Below, piece after piece: positions 25,378 to 34,242 of a DNA stretch of 64,000 bases. The position numbers and the translations under genes were made by a program. The notes beneath the pieces were generated by a model, which worked only from the letters and a program-made list of their open reading frames with translations, ran no database searches and was not told the DNA's origin. Numbering within the stretch: the stretch's first letter is position 1; every line of letters starts with the position of its first letter. The stretch comes from Marinicauda salina (lineage in GTDB: Bacteria; Pseudomonadota; Alphaproteobacteria; Caulobacterales; Maricaulaceae): contig NZ_QEXV01000003.1 of NCBI RefSeq assembly GCF_003122085.1, positions 711,998-775,997 of the forward strand, in the 5' to 3' direction.

Positions 25378-27690
25378 CTAGAAGCGCTGCGAGAAGGAAA
25401 CGCCGATCGTACGAGGCTGGTTGGTGGTGATGCGACTGTCAAAGTCCGTCGCGTTCCGGAACAACTCGGCGCGCTCGTCGGTCGCATTTCGGAGATAGCC
25501 CGTCAGCGTCCAGTCGTCCTGGCCGAGCCCGACGGAAAGATTGAGAAGCCCGTACGAAGCCTGCTCATCCCTCGCGGCCGGGAAGAGATCGTTATAGGAG
25601 GCGCCGACGACGGTATAGTTGACGTTCCAGAATGTCTCGAAGTCCCGCCACATGAACTCGTAGCGCGAGTTGATATAGCCCTTGTACTCGGGAATGAACG
25701 GCAGCTGGGTCCCTTCCGGCGCGTCCGGCGTGGTCGCTCCGACGCTCTGGAAGAAGTCCTCCGACAGCTCCGCCTCGAGGATGGTGAACGCCCCGGAAAG
25801 CGTCCAGTTGTCGGTCACTCGCCAGATCGCGTCCGCCTCGACGCCGAGGACCTCGGCTGCGCCGGCGTTCTGCGTCAGCCCGAGGAAGGACTCGGCCGGG
25901 TCGAAGCGGGTGAACTGGACGTCCTCCCAGTCCATGAAGAAAGCGGCGCCGTTGAAACGCAGCGCGCCGCCGGCGAGCAACGTCTTCCAGCCCACTTCGT
26001 AGTTGGTGATGAGATCCGAGCTGTACTCCAGCGGAATGTTCGAGGTCGCCTCGCGATTGACGCCGCCGGGACGGAATCCCTCCGACACCGTCGCATAGAA
26101 CAGCTGGTTCTCCGTCGGGGCGTAGCTCACGTTCAGCTTGAACAAGCTTCCGGATTCCGACGTCTCCACATCGACGTTCGGACTGCCGCTGAACACGGTT
26201 CCAACGAACCCGTCGATCGAACTCTCGGTTTCGAAGAAGCGAGCGCCGCCCGTGACGGTGATCGTGTCGGTGAGGTCGTAGGACAGTTCGCCGAACACCG
26301 CGCGCTCGGTGTCCTCGCGCACCTGGTCCGTGATGAAGTAAACGTCGGGATCCCTGACCGCCATTCCCGGCTTGATGGTCGGGATATGCCAGCGAAGATC
26401 ATAGGCATGCTCGGTGCGCTGGTAGAACAGCCCCGAGATCAGCCGCAGGCGGCGGTCCTGCGGCGTCGCCAGACGAAACTCGTGGGTTTCGCGCTCGTAC
26501 TCGCTGTCTTCGCGGTACTGGATGCGCGGATCCTCGCACGCATAGAACGAGTACGCGCTGATCGAGTAATCATAGGCGTAGTAGCACGTGTAATAGTCGA
26601 TGTAGGACGAATATTCGGCGTACTCCGAATAGTCGTTCTCGTACGCGACGTCACGGTCCAGCAACGTTCCCGCATAGGTCATTTCGACGCCGCCGATCTC
26701 CCCGGCGATCTCCACCCCGCCCTGGGTGAATTCGTCTTCCGTAGAGTCATTGAAGAAGCGCGCGACCTCGAGATCGCCGACATCGTCGGGATCGTGATCC
26801 CAGACGCCCTCGGTCTCCTGGCGCTGATGGAGCACCCGCGCCGTCGCCGTCCAGGAATCATTGAGATCGATGCGCAGAGCGGCGCGCGCGCCGGAGGTCG
26901 TCTCCTCGTTGAAGTCTTCCTCGACGAGCTCGTCGTTGGACACCGTGATGCCGCTGCGCGAAAACGTTTTCGTCGCAGGAACATTGTCGATATAGCCGGC
27001 TGTCTGGTCATGCCAGCCGACGATGCGCAGCGCCGCGCGATCGCCGAGCGGCATATTGACGAAGCCTTCCGCCGTATAGCCGAAATCCCCTTCCTCGACC
27101 GCCTCGGCCGTCAGGTCATACCCGGCTTCGAAACCCGCGGAATCGGGCTGGTTGGTGATGATCCGCAGCGTGCCCGCCTGGGAGTTGGCGCCGTACAGCG
27201 TCCCCTGGGGACCGCCGAGCACCTCGATCCGCGAAATGTCGTAGATGTGGACGTCAAGATTGCGGCCGATGGCGGTGACCGGCTGTTCGTCGAGATAGAG
27301 ACCGACGCTCGACTGCGAGCCGGAGAAGTTGCCGTCGCCTCCGTCCGACACGCCTCGGATATAGATCTGGGCCGAACCCGGTCCGACGCTGTTGAAGGAG
27401 ACGCTCGGCAGGAAATTCGCGTACTCCTCGAAGTCCGTGATCTGCTGTTGATCGAGCAGCTGCGTATCGAGCACCTGAACGCTGAGGGAAACGTCCTGCA
27501 GGCTTTCCTCGCGTTTCTGCGCGGTGACGGTGATCACCTCGACCTGACGGGCCTGGGCGCCGGCGACGTCCGCCTGGGCGAACGCCACAGCCGGGCTCGC
27601 CAAGCCTGCGAGGCACGTCGTGGTCAGCAGTCTCGCGAGCCCCCCGCGCGGACGACGCGCCGCCTCGAAATCGATCCCTTGTTCGCGCAT
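25378..27690 (-). CDS. TonB-dependent outer membrane receptor
   Basis: This 770-aa receptor has a signal peptide ending near AVAFAQAD, a TonB-box region (VEVITVTAQKREESLQD), a plug with LGGPQGTLYGANSQAGTLRI, and a barrel ending in SFSQRF with terminal phenylalanine. The ATG at 27690 follows a strong GGGGAGGAA site; the longer frame upstream is unlikely. One extracellular loop is extremely rich in Tyr, Asp and Ser (about residues 360-410, EYAEYSSYIDYYTCYYAYDY), which may form part of the ligand site. It heads the operon with SDR, reductase, esterase and BCCT transporter, so the ligand probably feeds those enzymes. Confidence 0.93.
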   Translation of the reverse strand: MREQGIDFEAARRPRGGLARLLTTTCLAGLASPAVAFAQADVAGAQARQVEVITVTAQKREESLQDVSLSVQVLDTQLLDQQQITDFEEYANFLPSVSFNSVGPGSAQIYIRGVSDGGDGNFSGSQSSVGLYLDEQPVTAIGRNLDVHIYDISRIEVLGGPQGTLYGANSQAGTLRIITNQPDSAGFEAGYDLTAEAVEEGDFGYTAEGFVNMPLGDRAALRIVGWHDQTAGYIDNVPATKTFSRSGITVSNDELVEEDFNEETTSGARAALRIDLNDSWTATARVLHQRQETEGVWDHDPDDVGDLEVARFFNDSTEDEFTQGGVEIAGEIGGVEMTYAGTLLDRDVAYENDYSEYAEYSSYIDYYTCYYAYDYSISAYSFYACEDPRIQYREDSEYERETHEFRLATPQDRRLRLISGLFYQRTEHAYDLRWHIPTIKPGMAVRDPDVYFITDQVREDTERAVFGELSYDLTDTITVTGGARFFETESSIDGFVGTVFSGSPNVDVETSESGSLFKLNVSYAPTENQLFYATVSEGFRPGGVNREATSNIPLEYSSDLITNYEVGWKTLLAGGALRFNGAAFFMDWEDVQFTRFDPAESFLGLTQNAGAAEVLGVEADAIWRVTDNWTLSGAFTILEAELSEDFFQSVGATTPDAPEGTQLPFIPEYKGYINSRYEFMWRDFETFWNVNYTVVGASYNDLFPAARDEQASYGLLNLSVGLGQDDWTLTGYLRNATDERAELFRNATDFDSRITTNQPRTIGVSFSQRF

Positions 27691-27796
27691 TCGATTTTCC
27701 TCCCCGTTCGTCGCGCTCGTGCAGACCTGGCGCGGATTCAGCATCCAGCCTAAGCGCGTCGGGGCCTCGTCATCGAACGGAAAAGATTCGGCAATA

Positions 27797-27817
27797 GATG
27801 AATGAAATTCATTCATC
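27797..27817. promoter_or_regulatory. 21-nt perfect palindrome upstream of the second TonB receptor
   Basis: Arms GATGAATGAA and TTCATTCATC surround a central A. It overlaps the stop codon of the TPR-sulfotransferase gene and lies about 107 nt before the TonB receptor ATG, within a 118-nt gap. Its perfect symmetry and AT-rich composition suggest a repressor operator for the receptor operon. Confidence 0.5.
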
Positions 27818-29809
27818 CCAGCGCAAGTCGCCCTCGAGCACGGGGCGTAGCGCGGTCGCAAGCGGGCTCAGGTGAGGCTCGAAATTGCGCCATTGCTCAA
27901 GGCCCGTTGCATATATGGGCTGACGAACCTGCTCGGAACTGGCGGTTCGCACGGCGCGATCCGTTGAATAAAATTCGACGCACTGCGGCTCGAACGCGAG
28001 GCCTGCATGCGCCAGCGTGCGGCGGACCTGGGTTTCGATATCCGCGACGACGTCCTCGTAGATGACGCGCAGCACCCCGCCCGGCAGCACCTCGTCCCAG
28101 AACGCCATCAGCCGCACGTAATTCACGTAGTAGCGCCCGATCTCCTCCAGGCTGTAAGTGAAGTTCTGCCCTCGCGCGAACAGCTGCTTGAAGTTCGAGA
28201 AGCCGCAAGCCATCGGATGGCGCCGGGCGTCGATGATCGTGGCGTTGGGCAGGATCAGCTTGATCAGCCCGATATGCATGAAATTGTTCGGCATCTTGTC
28301 GATGAAGAACGGCGCGCCTCCGCGATGGATGCGCGTGCGCTCGAGATATTCCGCGCCCAGCGCGGCTGCCTCCTCGCGCGTGAGCGAACCGAGAATCTCG
28401 GGATAGGCGGAGCGGTCGCCTGGCCGGCGCTTGCCCGACAGCCGGCGCGCCATCGAGATGATGTCCGGCAACTCGAAGGTCCCGTCGACCTGCGAATGGC
28501 TGGCGAGGATCTGCTCCTGGAGAGTCGAACCCGACCGGGGCATTCCCACGATGAAGATCGGATCCGGCCGGGGATCGCCCCACCCTTCGCGCTCGGCGAA
28601 GAACTCCCGCGAAAAGAACGCCATGAGCGCGTCGGTCTCGGCCTCGATCCGATCGGGATCGTACTGGACGGTCTCCCGCCGCAGAGCATTGCCGGCCGCG
28701 TAGGCTTCGAACGCGTCGTCATATCGACGCGCATCCTCCAGCGCCTTGCCGAGCGCGAACTGGAGATGAAACCGGTCGTGGGCGGAGATCGACTCGTCCT
28801 CGAGCGCCGTCTGCATCGCCTCGATGTCCGCGCCGTCGAAGCGCACCGTCTTGAGATTCGCCAGGCTCCAGTAGGCTTCGCCCAGGGTCGGCTGCGCCGA
28901 GACCGCGGCTCGGTAGGCCGCCACGGCGTCCTCGCGCCGCCCGACGGTCTTCAGCGCGTGGCCATAGCTCAGTTGAACCTTCGCCTGCCTCGGGTGGCGC
29001 GCAAGGATGTCGGCGTAGAGCTCGCAGGCCTCCTCCAGCCGCCCCGTCCGCACGTGCAGCAGAGCCTGCAACACGCGATGGGAAGGGTTTTCGGGTTCAT
29101 CGGCGATCAGCCGCTCGAGCTCGCGCCCGGCGGCTTCGTACTGCTGCTGCTTGAGAAGAACGTTGGCGTAGTCGTGCCGGGCGAGATTGAAATCCGGCGC
29201 CAGCTCCAGGCACCGTTCGAGCAGGTGGCGCGCATCCTCGAGAACCCCGAGACGCAGGGCGACGTCGGCGAGCAGACGGATGCCGGAAACATCCGTCGGA
29301 TGATCCTTCACGTACTGGCGCAGGGCGTGTTCCGCGTGCCCGAGGCGACCGCGGCGCAGTAGTTCGGCGGCGCGCGCGAGTTCAGGCGATCCGATCGTCG
29401 CTTCGGCGTGGCGGCGGGCCGCCTCGGCGGCCCCCTCCTCCTCGCCGGCGCGCTGGCGGAGATCGGCCAGCGCCTTCCAGCCGGGCGCGAAATCCTCGCG
29501 ACGCTTCAACAGCGCTTCGAGCCGCTTGCGCGCTCGCGCTTCATCTCCCAGGGCCACATGGCAACGCGCGCGCTCCAGCTCCAGCGGCGCGTGATCGGCG
29601 TGCAGCGCCAGAGCCGCCTCCACCAATCGCAGCGCGGCGCCGGCGTCGCCCAGCCGGCGCGTGGCCTCCGCGCGGACGAGCGCCGCCAGGGGATCATCCG
29701 GACGCTCTGCGAGACGACGGACGGCGGCGTCGCGGGCCTCTCCGGGCGACTCGGCCACCCAGGCCTTGAGCGCCGAGCCGCTGCGGCCGGCCAGTTCGGG
29801 AGAGGCCAT
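27809..29809 (-). CDS. TPR-containing sulfotransferase family protein
   Basis: This 666-aa protein has an N-terminal array of about ten tetratricopeptide repeats (residues about 20-390) and a C-terminal sulfotransferase domain with the PAPS-binding loop DPIFIVGMPRSGSTLQEQIL. The fused architecture is common in alphaproteobacteria, often beside TonB receptors. It probably transfers sulfate from PAPS to a surface or secreted acceptor, or acts on a protein bound by the TPRs; the acceptor is unknown. The start at ATG 29809 is preferred for its AGGAAC site; ATGs at 29827 and 29869 are possible. It is divergent from the LysR gene. Confidence 0.85.
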   Translation of the reverse strand: MASPELAGRSGSALKAWVAESPGEARDAAVRRLAERPDDPLAALVRAEATRRLGDAGAALRLVEAALALHADHAPLELERARCHVALGDEARARKRLEALLKRREDFAPGWKALADLRQRAGEEEGAAEAARRHAEATIGSPELARAAELLRRGRLGHAEHALRQYVKDHPTDVSGIRLLADVALRLGVLEDARHLLERCLELAPDFNLARHDYANVLLKQQQYEAAGRELERLIADEPENPSHRVLQALLHVRTGRLEEACELYADILARHPRQAKVQLSYGHALKTVGRREDAVAAYRAAVSAQPTLGEAYWSLANLKTVRFDGADIEAMQTALEDESISAHDRFHLQFALGKALEDARRYDDAFEAYAAGNALRRETVQYDPDRIEAETDALMAFFSREFFAEREGWGDPRPDPIFIVGMPRSGSTLQEQILASHSQVDGTFELPDIISMARRLSGKRRPGDRSAYPEILGSLTREEAAALGAEYLERTRIHRGGAPFFIDKMPNNFMHIGLIKLILPNATIIDARRHPMACGFSNFKQLFARGQNFTYSLEEIGRYYVNYVRLMAFWDEVLPGGVLRVIYEDVVADIETQVRRTLAHAGLAFEPQCVEFYSTDRAVRTASSEQVRQPIYATGLEQWRNFEPHLSPLATALRPVLEGDLRWDE

Positions 29810-29912
29810 GTTCCTGCTTTCCGCCATCAGCGTGCTCGTGACGTGTCGGTTTGACGAGGCCGACATCAAGGCCGACCATTGCCGCTCTTTTCAAGCTTTC
29901 GGGTGCGCGCGA

Positions 29913-30851
29913 ATGAAACGAAACCTGCCTCCCTTCGCCGCTCTGCGCGCGTTCGAGGCGGTCGTTCGCCTGCAAAGCTTCAAGGATGCCGCGCACGAAC
30001 TCAACGTGACGCCCTCGGCGATCAGCCACCAGCTCCGACGCCTCGAAGACGAGGTGGGATGCCGGCTCATGCGCCGGGACCGAAACGGCGTCGAGCTGAC
30101 GCCGCAGGGTCAGCGATACGCCTCGATCGTCACACGCGCGATGGAGCGGATCGCCGAGGCGACCTCGGAACTGCGGTGGGAAGTCGGGGCTTGCCTGACG
30201 CTCCAGGCTTACTCGACCTTCACGATCCGCTGGCTGCTCGGCCGGCTGCCGGACTACGAGTCCGCGACCGGCCAGCCGCCGGTCCGCCTGGTCACGTCCC
30301 AGCTCGACGTCGACCTGGCGTCCGAACCCGTCGACGCCTGCATCTTCATCGGCCATCCGACGCGGTCGGACGTCGATTACACATACCTGTTCTCCTCGCG
30401 CGTGTTTCCGGTCTGCAGCCCGGACTATCTCGCCGCGGCGCCCCCGCTTCGCGAACCGTCGGATCTGCGCGCCCACACGGTGCTGCAGGTCTATCCCTCC
30501 GCGGAGGACTGGTCCGTCTGGCTCGCGTCGGCCGGCGTGACGGGGGTCAACATCTCCGGGGACAGCCGCTTCGACAGCTATGATCACGCGCTGAACGCGG
30601 CCAGCCGGGGCCTCGGGGTGGCGCTGGCCATCGAGCCGTTCGCCGAGGACGACATCGCATCGGGCCGGCTCGTCGAGCCGTTTCCGGACGCGCGCGCCTC
30701 GCTGCCCCGCCACTGGTACTTCGCGAGCCTGTCGTCGCGTCGGGACCTCGAGAAGGTGAGTCTGTTCCGCGACTGGCTCGTCGACGCGATCGCCGCCGAT
30801 CCGCTGCTGGAGACCTGCCGCCGCCCCGCCGCCGCCGTCGTCCCCTCCTGA
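29913..30851 (+). CDS. LysR family transcriptional regulator (GcvA-like)
   Basis: A 312-aa regulator with an N-terminal winged HTH (PPFAALRAFEAVVRL through AISHQLRRLEDEVGCRLMRR) and a periplasmic-binding-like effector domain. The PPFAALRAFEAV start places it close to the GcvA/AmpR-like subgroup. The ATG at 29913 is chosen since upstream sequence is antisense to the sulfotransferase gene. It lies 9 nt ahead of the aconitase X genes, so it is probably cotranscribed with them and regulates them in response to the substrate. Confidence 0.92.
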   Translation: MKRNLPPFAALRAFEAVVRLQSFKDAAHELNVTPSAISHQLRRLEDEVGCRLMRRDRNGVELTPQGQRYASIVTRAMERIAEATSELRWEVGACLTLQAYSTFTIRWLLGRLPDYESATGQPPVRLVTSQLDVDLASEPVDACIFIGHPTRSDVDYTYLFSSRVFPVCSPDYLAAAPPLREPSDLRAHTVLQVYPSAEDWSVWLASAGVTGVNISGDSRFDSYDHALNAASRGLGVALAIEPFAEDDIASGRLVEPFPDARASLPRHWYFASLSSRRDLEKVSLFRDWLVDAIAADPLLETCRRPAAAVVPS

Positions 30852-30860
30852 AGGCCGTCG

Positions 30861-32129
30861 ATGACCCGCGTCGAGCTGTCCGAGCGTGATCGTCGAGCGT
30901 TGGCGGGCGACTTCGGCGCGGCCGAAGCCTGGGCCATGGACCTGGTGACCGCCGCCGCCGATGCCCTCGAAGCGGAGACCCTCACCGATATCGAGGGCGC
31001 CCATCTCGTCGGCGCCTATCATTCCGGCCCGGCGAATCTCGGCCTGCTCGAGCGGCTGGCGGCGGCGGGAGGCCGCGTCCGCGTCCCGACCACGCTCAGC
31101 GCGTCGTCGGCCGACCTGCATGCGGACGGGCCGGCCTGTTACCGCGGCGCCGAGCGCGAGAACGCCCGCGCCGTCGTCGAGCCTCTTCTGCGCCTCGGAT
31201 GCCGCCCTGTCCTCACCTGCGCGCCGTACTTTCTCGACGCGCGGCCGCGCTTCGGCCAGCGGCTCGCCTGGGCGGAGTCCAACGCCGTCCTGTTCGCCAA
31301 CTCGGCGATCGGCGCGCGAACGCTCAAGACGCCGCAATATCTCGACCTGGCGTGCGCCCTCACCGGGCGCGCGCCGCTCGCCTCGGTGCTGACCGATGCG
31401 GGCCGCCGACCCGACGCGGTCGTCGACGCCGCGGGCCTCTCCGGTCGCTGGTTCGACGACGATGTCGGCTACGAACTCGTCGGCTTTCGCCTCGGGACGC
31501 TCTGCGGCGCGCGCATCCCGCTTCTTCGCGGCCTGCCGCAACGGCCCGACGAACTCGCGCTGCGCTCGATCTGCGCGGCGGCGGGCGTCACCGGCCAGAT
31601 GCCGCTGATCCATGTCGAGGGCGCGACGCCCGAGGCGCGCGCGTTCGCCTCAGGCGGCGAATTTCGCCAGCTTGATGACGCCTCCCTGCGCCTCGACGAC
31701 GCCGCGCTGAAGCGGGCCGCCGCCGAGCTCCGGCCGGGCGATCCCGGGGCGGCTGTCGGCGCGATCTGCCTGGGCGCGCCGCATCTCGGAGAGGCGGATT
31801 TGAGACGTCTCGAGGCGGCGCTGCCGCAGCGCCCGCTCGCCGCACCCATCTACGCCTCGACGCCGCGCGACCTCTACGCGCGGCTTCATGCCGAGGGGCT
31901 TGTGCGCGAACTGGAGGCGCGCGGGGTGCGCTTCGTCCGGGACGCCTGCACCTATTACGGGCCGCTGGCGTCCGCGACCTCGGGCCTCGTCCTGAGCAAT
32001 TCCGCCAAGTGGGCGGCCTACGCCCCGGGCAATATCGGCGTCCGGAGCGGGCTGGCCACGCTCGAGGAATGCGTCGCCGCCGCCGTGACGGGGCGATACG
32101 AGCCCGACCGGAGCTACTGGAATGGGTGA
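30861..32129 (+). CDS. Aconitase X catalytic (large) subunit
   Basis: This 422-aa protein matches the DUF521/aconitase X catalytic subunit: SGPANLGLLERL near the N-terminus, TLSASSADLHADG, LTCAPYFLDARPRFGQRLAWAESNAVLFANSAIGARTLK (active-site and cluster region, residues about 115-155) and YYGPLASATSGLVLSNSAKWAAYAPGN near the end. Bacterial aconitase X enzymes are mostly cis-3-hydroxy-L-proline dehydratases; archaeal ones act on mevalonate 5-phosphate. The former is more likely here. It overlaps the small-subunit gene by 8 nt. Confidence 0.88.
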   Translation: MTRVELSERDRRALAGDFGAAEAWAMDLVTAAADALEAETLTDIEGAHLVGAYHSGPANLGLLERLAAAGGRVRVPTTLSASSADLHADGPACYRGAERENARAVVEPLLRLGCRPVLTCAPYFLDARPRFGQRLAWAESNAVLFANSAIGARTLKTPQYLDLACALTGRAPLASVLTDAGRRPDAVVDAAGLSGRWFDDDVGYELVGFRLGTLCGARIPLLRGLPQRPDELALRSICAAAGVTGQMPLIHVEGATPEARAFASGGEFRQLDDASLRLDDAALKRAAAELRPGDPGAAVGAICLGAPHLGEADLRRLEAALPQRPLAAPIYASTPRDLYARLHAEGLVRELEARGVRFVRDACTYYGPLASATSGLVLSNSAKWAAYAPGNIGVRSGLATLEECVAAAVTGRYEPDRSYWNG

Positions 32130-32562
32130 GCGGGTTTCGATCCGCCTGTTGGCCGGCCAGCCGCACGGGCCGGCGCACCCTGCGCCCGTCGTCCGCCTCG
32201 CCGCGCCGCTGAGCTTCTGGGGCGGGGTCGATATCGACAGCGGCGAGGTGATAGACGCCTCCCACCCGGACCGGGGCGCCGCGCTGGCGGGCGTCATCCT
32301 CGTCCTTCCCGGACTGAAGGGAAGCACGGCCGGACCCGGCGCGCTGCTGGAGCTGATCGTCGCCGGCCGCGCGCCCGCGGCCGTGATCACCATGCAAGCC
32401 GAGCTTCCGCTGCTGGTCGCCAGTCGCACGGCGGGTTTCCTCACCGGTCGGACCATGCCCGTCGGCGCGGCGGCGGGAGACCGCGAATTCGCTCGCCTGC
32501 GCGCGGCCGCCGGCCGCCTCGCCGTGATCGAGCGCGACGCCGTCCTGATCGTCGATGACTGA
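32122..32562 (+). CDS. Aconitase X swivel domain (small) subunit
   Basis: A 146-aa DUF126 protein with the mobile swivel-domain pattern APLSFWGGVDIDSGEVID, ILVLPGLKGSTAGPGALLEL (the serine-containing GSTAG loop) and a C-terminal AAGDREFARL segment. It closes over the active site of the catalytic subunit encoded immediately upstream, so both chains are needed for dehydratase activity. The two-gene form resembles the type II heteromeric enzymes. No proline-degradation genes are visible nearby to confirm the substrate. Confidence 0.88.
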   Translation: MGERVSIRLLAGQPHGPAHPAPVVRLAAPLSFWGGVDIDSGEVIDASHPDRGAALAGVILVLPGLKGSTAGPGALLELIVAGRAPAAVITMQAELPLLVASRTAGFLTGRTMPVGAAAGDREFARLRAAAGRLAVIERDAVLIVDD

Positions 32563-32614
32563 AGCGCCCCGGGGCGGGTCGATATCGGGACGCCCACGGG
32601 ATCCATGCGGACGA

Positions 32615-32691
32615 TGGTGGGCCCGGAGGGACTCGAACCCCCAACCAAGCGGTTATGAGCCGCCGGCTCTAACCAGTTGAGCTACAGGCCC
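32615..32691 (-). tRNA. tRNA-Ile2 (anticodon CAU)
   Basis: A 77-nt cloverleaf on the minus strand: acceptor GGGCCTG pairing with CGGGCCC (one G-U), D-loop AGCTCAACTGGTTAGAGC, anticodon stem GGCGG/CCGC flanking the loop CTCATAA, T-loop GGTTCGAGTCC and an encoded CCA. The CAU anticodon could be Met, but the stem and variable loop (CGCTTGGTT) match tRNA-Ile2, whose C34 is changed to lysidine by TilS to read AUA. Confidence 0.9.
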
Positions 32692-32930
32692 GGAAGAGCC
32701 CTCCCCATATAGCCGCAGCCGCGGGCGGGCGAAAGCGCGGGGCGAGGCGGCGCGCTGACGCCGCTCACTGCCCTGCCGGACGGGCGCCGGAATTGGCGAC
32801 CTGGACCGGGGGGACGGACGCCCCCGGCGCCCCGCCCCTCCCCGCCTTGGCCGCGAAGCGGAACCCTGCGATCCTGCGCGCCGTTCGGACCTGAGCCACG
32901 CCGAGCGAGCATCCGGGGGACGGCGCGCCC

Positions 32931-34139
32931 ATGCAGACCCAGACATCCGGCCAGCCAGCCGAGACGCCCGCCGAGGACGCGCCGCCGCGCGACGCCGATA
33001 TCGGCGACACCGTCGACACGGTCTGGGATCGCGCGGCCGCGTCCTGGAGCGCGGCGAGCGACTGGGTGCTCGCCAACCGGGCCGAGGCGCTGATCGCGCT
33101 GGCGACCGCGGCGGGGCTGTTCGTCATCCTGCTGGCGGCGCGCTTCGTGGCGGTGCGCGCGATCCGGCGCTTCGCCAAGGGCGACTCCAACACCCTGCCC
33201 GCCATCATCGCCCGGGCCATCGCCAAGATCGGCTCGGCCTTCCTGCTGCTGGTGGCGGTGTTCGCGACCGCATTGATCTTCCCGGTGCCCGACGCGATCC
33301 GCGGCGTGCTGTCCGGGCTGATGCTCGTCTTCGGGGTGATCCAGACCGCCGCGGTGGTCCAGGAGATCGCCGTCTCGCTGCTGAGACGCAAGGCCGCCCG
33401 GGCCGCCCGCGACGGCTCCTCGCTCGACAGCGCCGTGGCGGTGCTGAGATGGCTCATCTCGGCGGCGATCTGGCTGGTCGCCCTGCTGGTCATTCTCGAT
33501 ACGGCGGGCATCCAGGTCACCGCGCTGATCGCCGGCCTCGGCGTGGGCGGCATCGCCATCGGGCTCGCCGCCCAGGGCATCTTCTCCGACCTGTTCGCCT
33601 CGCTGTCGATCCTGTTCGACAAGCCCTTCAAGAAGGGCGACTTCGTCGTGTTCGGGACGATCTCGGGCACGATCGAGGAGATCGGGCTGAGGACCACGCG
33701 CATCCGCTCGCTGTCGGGCGAGCAGGTCAGCCTGTCCAACACCAAGCTGATCGGCGAGACGATCCACAATTATCAGCGGCTTTCGGAGCGCCGTCATCTG
33801 ATGACGGTGGGCGTGCTCTACCAGACGCCGGCCGACAAGCTCGAGGCCATTCCCGACTGGATCCGCGAGGATCTGGATCCGATCGAGGATGTGCGCGTCG
33901 ACCGCGTTCATTTCGCAGGCTTCGGGGAATCCTCGCTGAATTTCGAGATCGTCTTCTGGGTCACCGCGGCCGACTACCCGACCTTCATGGACAAGCGCCA
34001 GGCGGCGAACCTCGCCATCGTCAAGCGCTTCGAGGCCGAAGGCGTCGGCTTCGCCTATCCCAGCCGCACGCTGTTCTTCGCCGAGCCCTCGGGCGAGGCC
34101 GTCGATCCGCGCGGGATCGGCGGCGGCGCGCCGGCCTGA
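32931..34139 (+). CDS. Mechanosensitive ion channel family protein (MscS type)
   Basis: This 402-aa membrane protein has about four to five transmembrane segments. The pore-lining TM3 and gate region reads GLGVGGIAIGLAAQGIFSDLFASL, followed by the beta domain (KPFKKGDFVVFGTISGTIEEIGLRTTRIR) and a cytoplasmic C-terminal vestibule domain. The channel opens under membrane tension to release solutes on osmotic downshock. An acidic N-terminal extension (about 30 residues) precedes the first helix. The preceding 240 nt after the tRNA contain no gene. Confidence 0.93.
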   Translation: MQTQTSGQPAETPAEDAPPRDADIGDTVDTVWDRAAASWSAASDWVLANRAEALIALATAAGLFVILLAARFVAVRAIRRFAKGDSNTLPAIIARAIAKIGSAFLLLVAVFATALIFPVPDAIRGVLSGLMLVFGVIQTAAVVQEIAVSLLRRKAARAARDGSSLDSAVAVLRWLISAAIWLVALLVILDTAGIQVTALIAGLGVGGIAIGLAAQGIFSDLFASLSILFDKPFKKGDFVVFGTISGTIEEIGLRTTRIRSLSGEQVSLSNTKLIGETIHNYQRLSERRHLMTVGVLYQTPADKLEAIPDWIREDLDPIEDVRVDRVHFAGFGESSLNFEIVFWVTAADYPTFMDKRQAANLAIVKRFEAEGVGFAYPSRTLFFAEPSGEAVDPRGIGGGAPA

Positions 34140-34242
34140 GACGATTCCACGCCGTCCCCGCAATCGCGCCATGTTTCCGCCGCAGCGCGAACGCGTCATG
34201 ATCGCGAGGACTGACGGCTTCGGAGTCGCAAAGGAGACCCCC

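Noticed and set aside
29889..29899. TTTTCAAGC near the LysR gene matches the left part of the TetR box
   Set aside because: The match is nine bases, with no TTTGA arm; chance similarity is likely.
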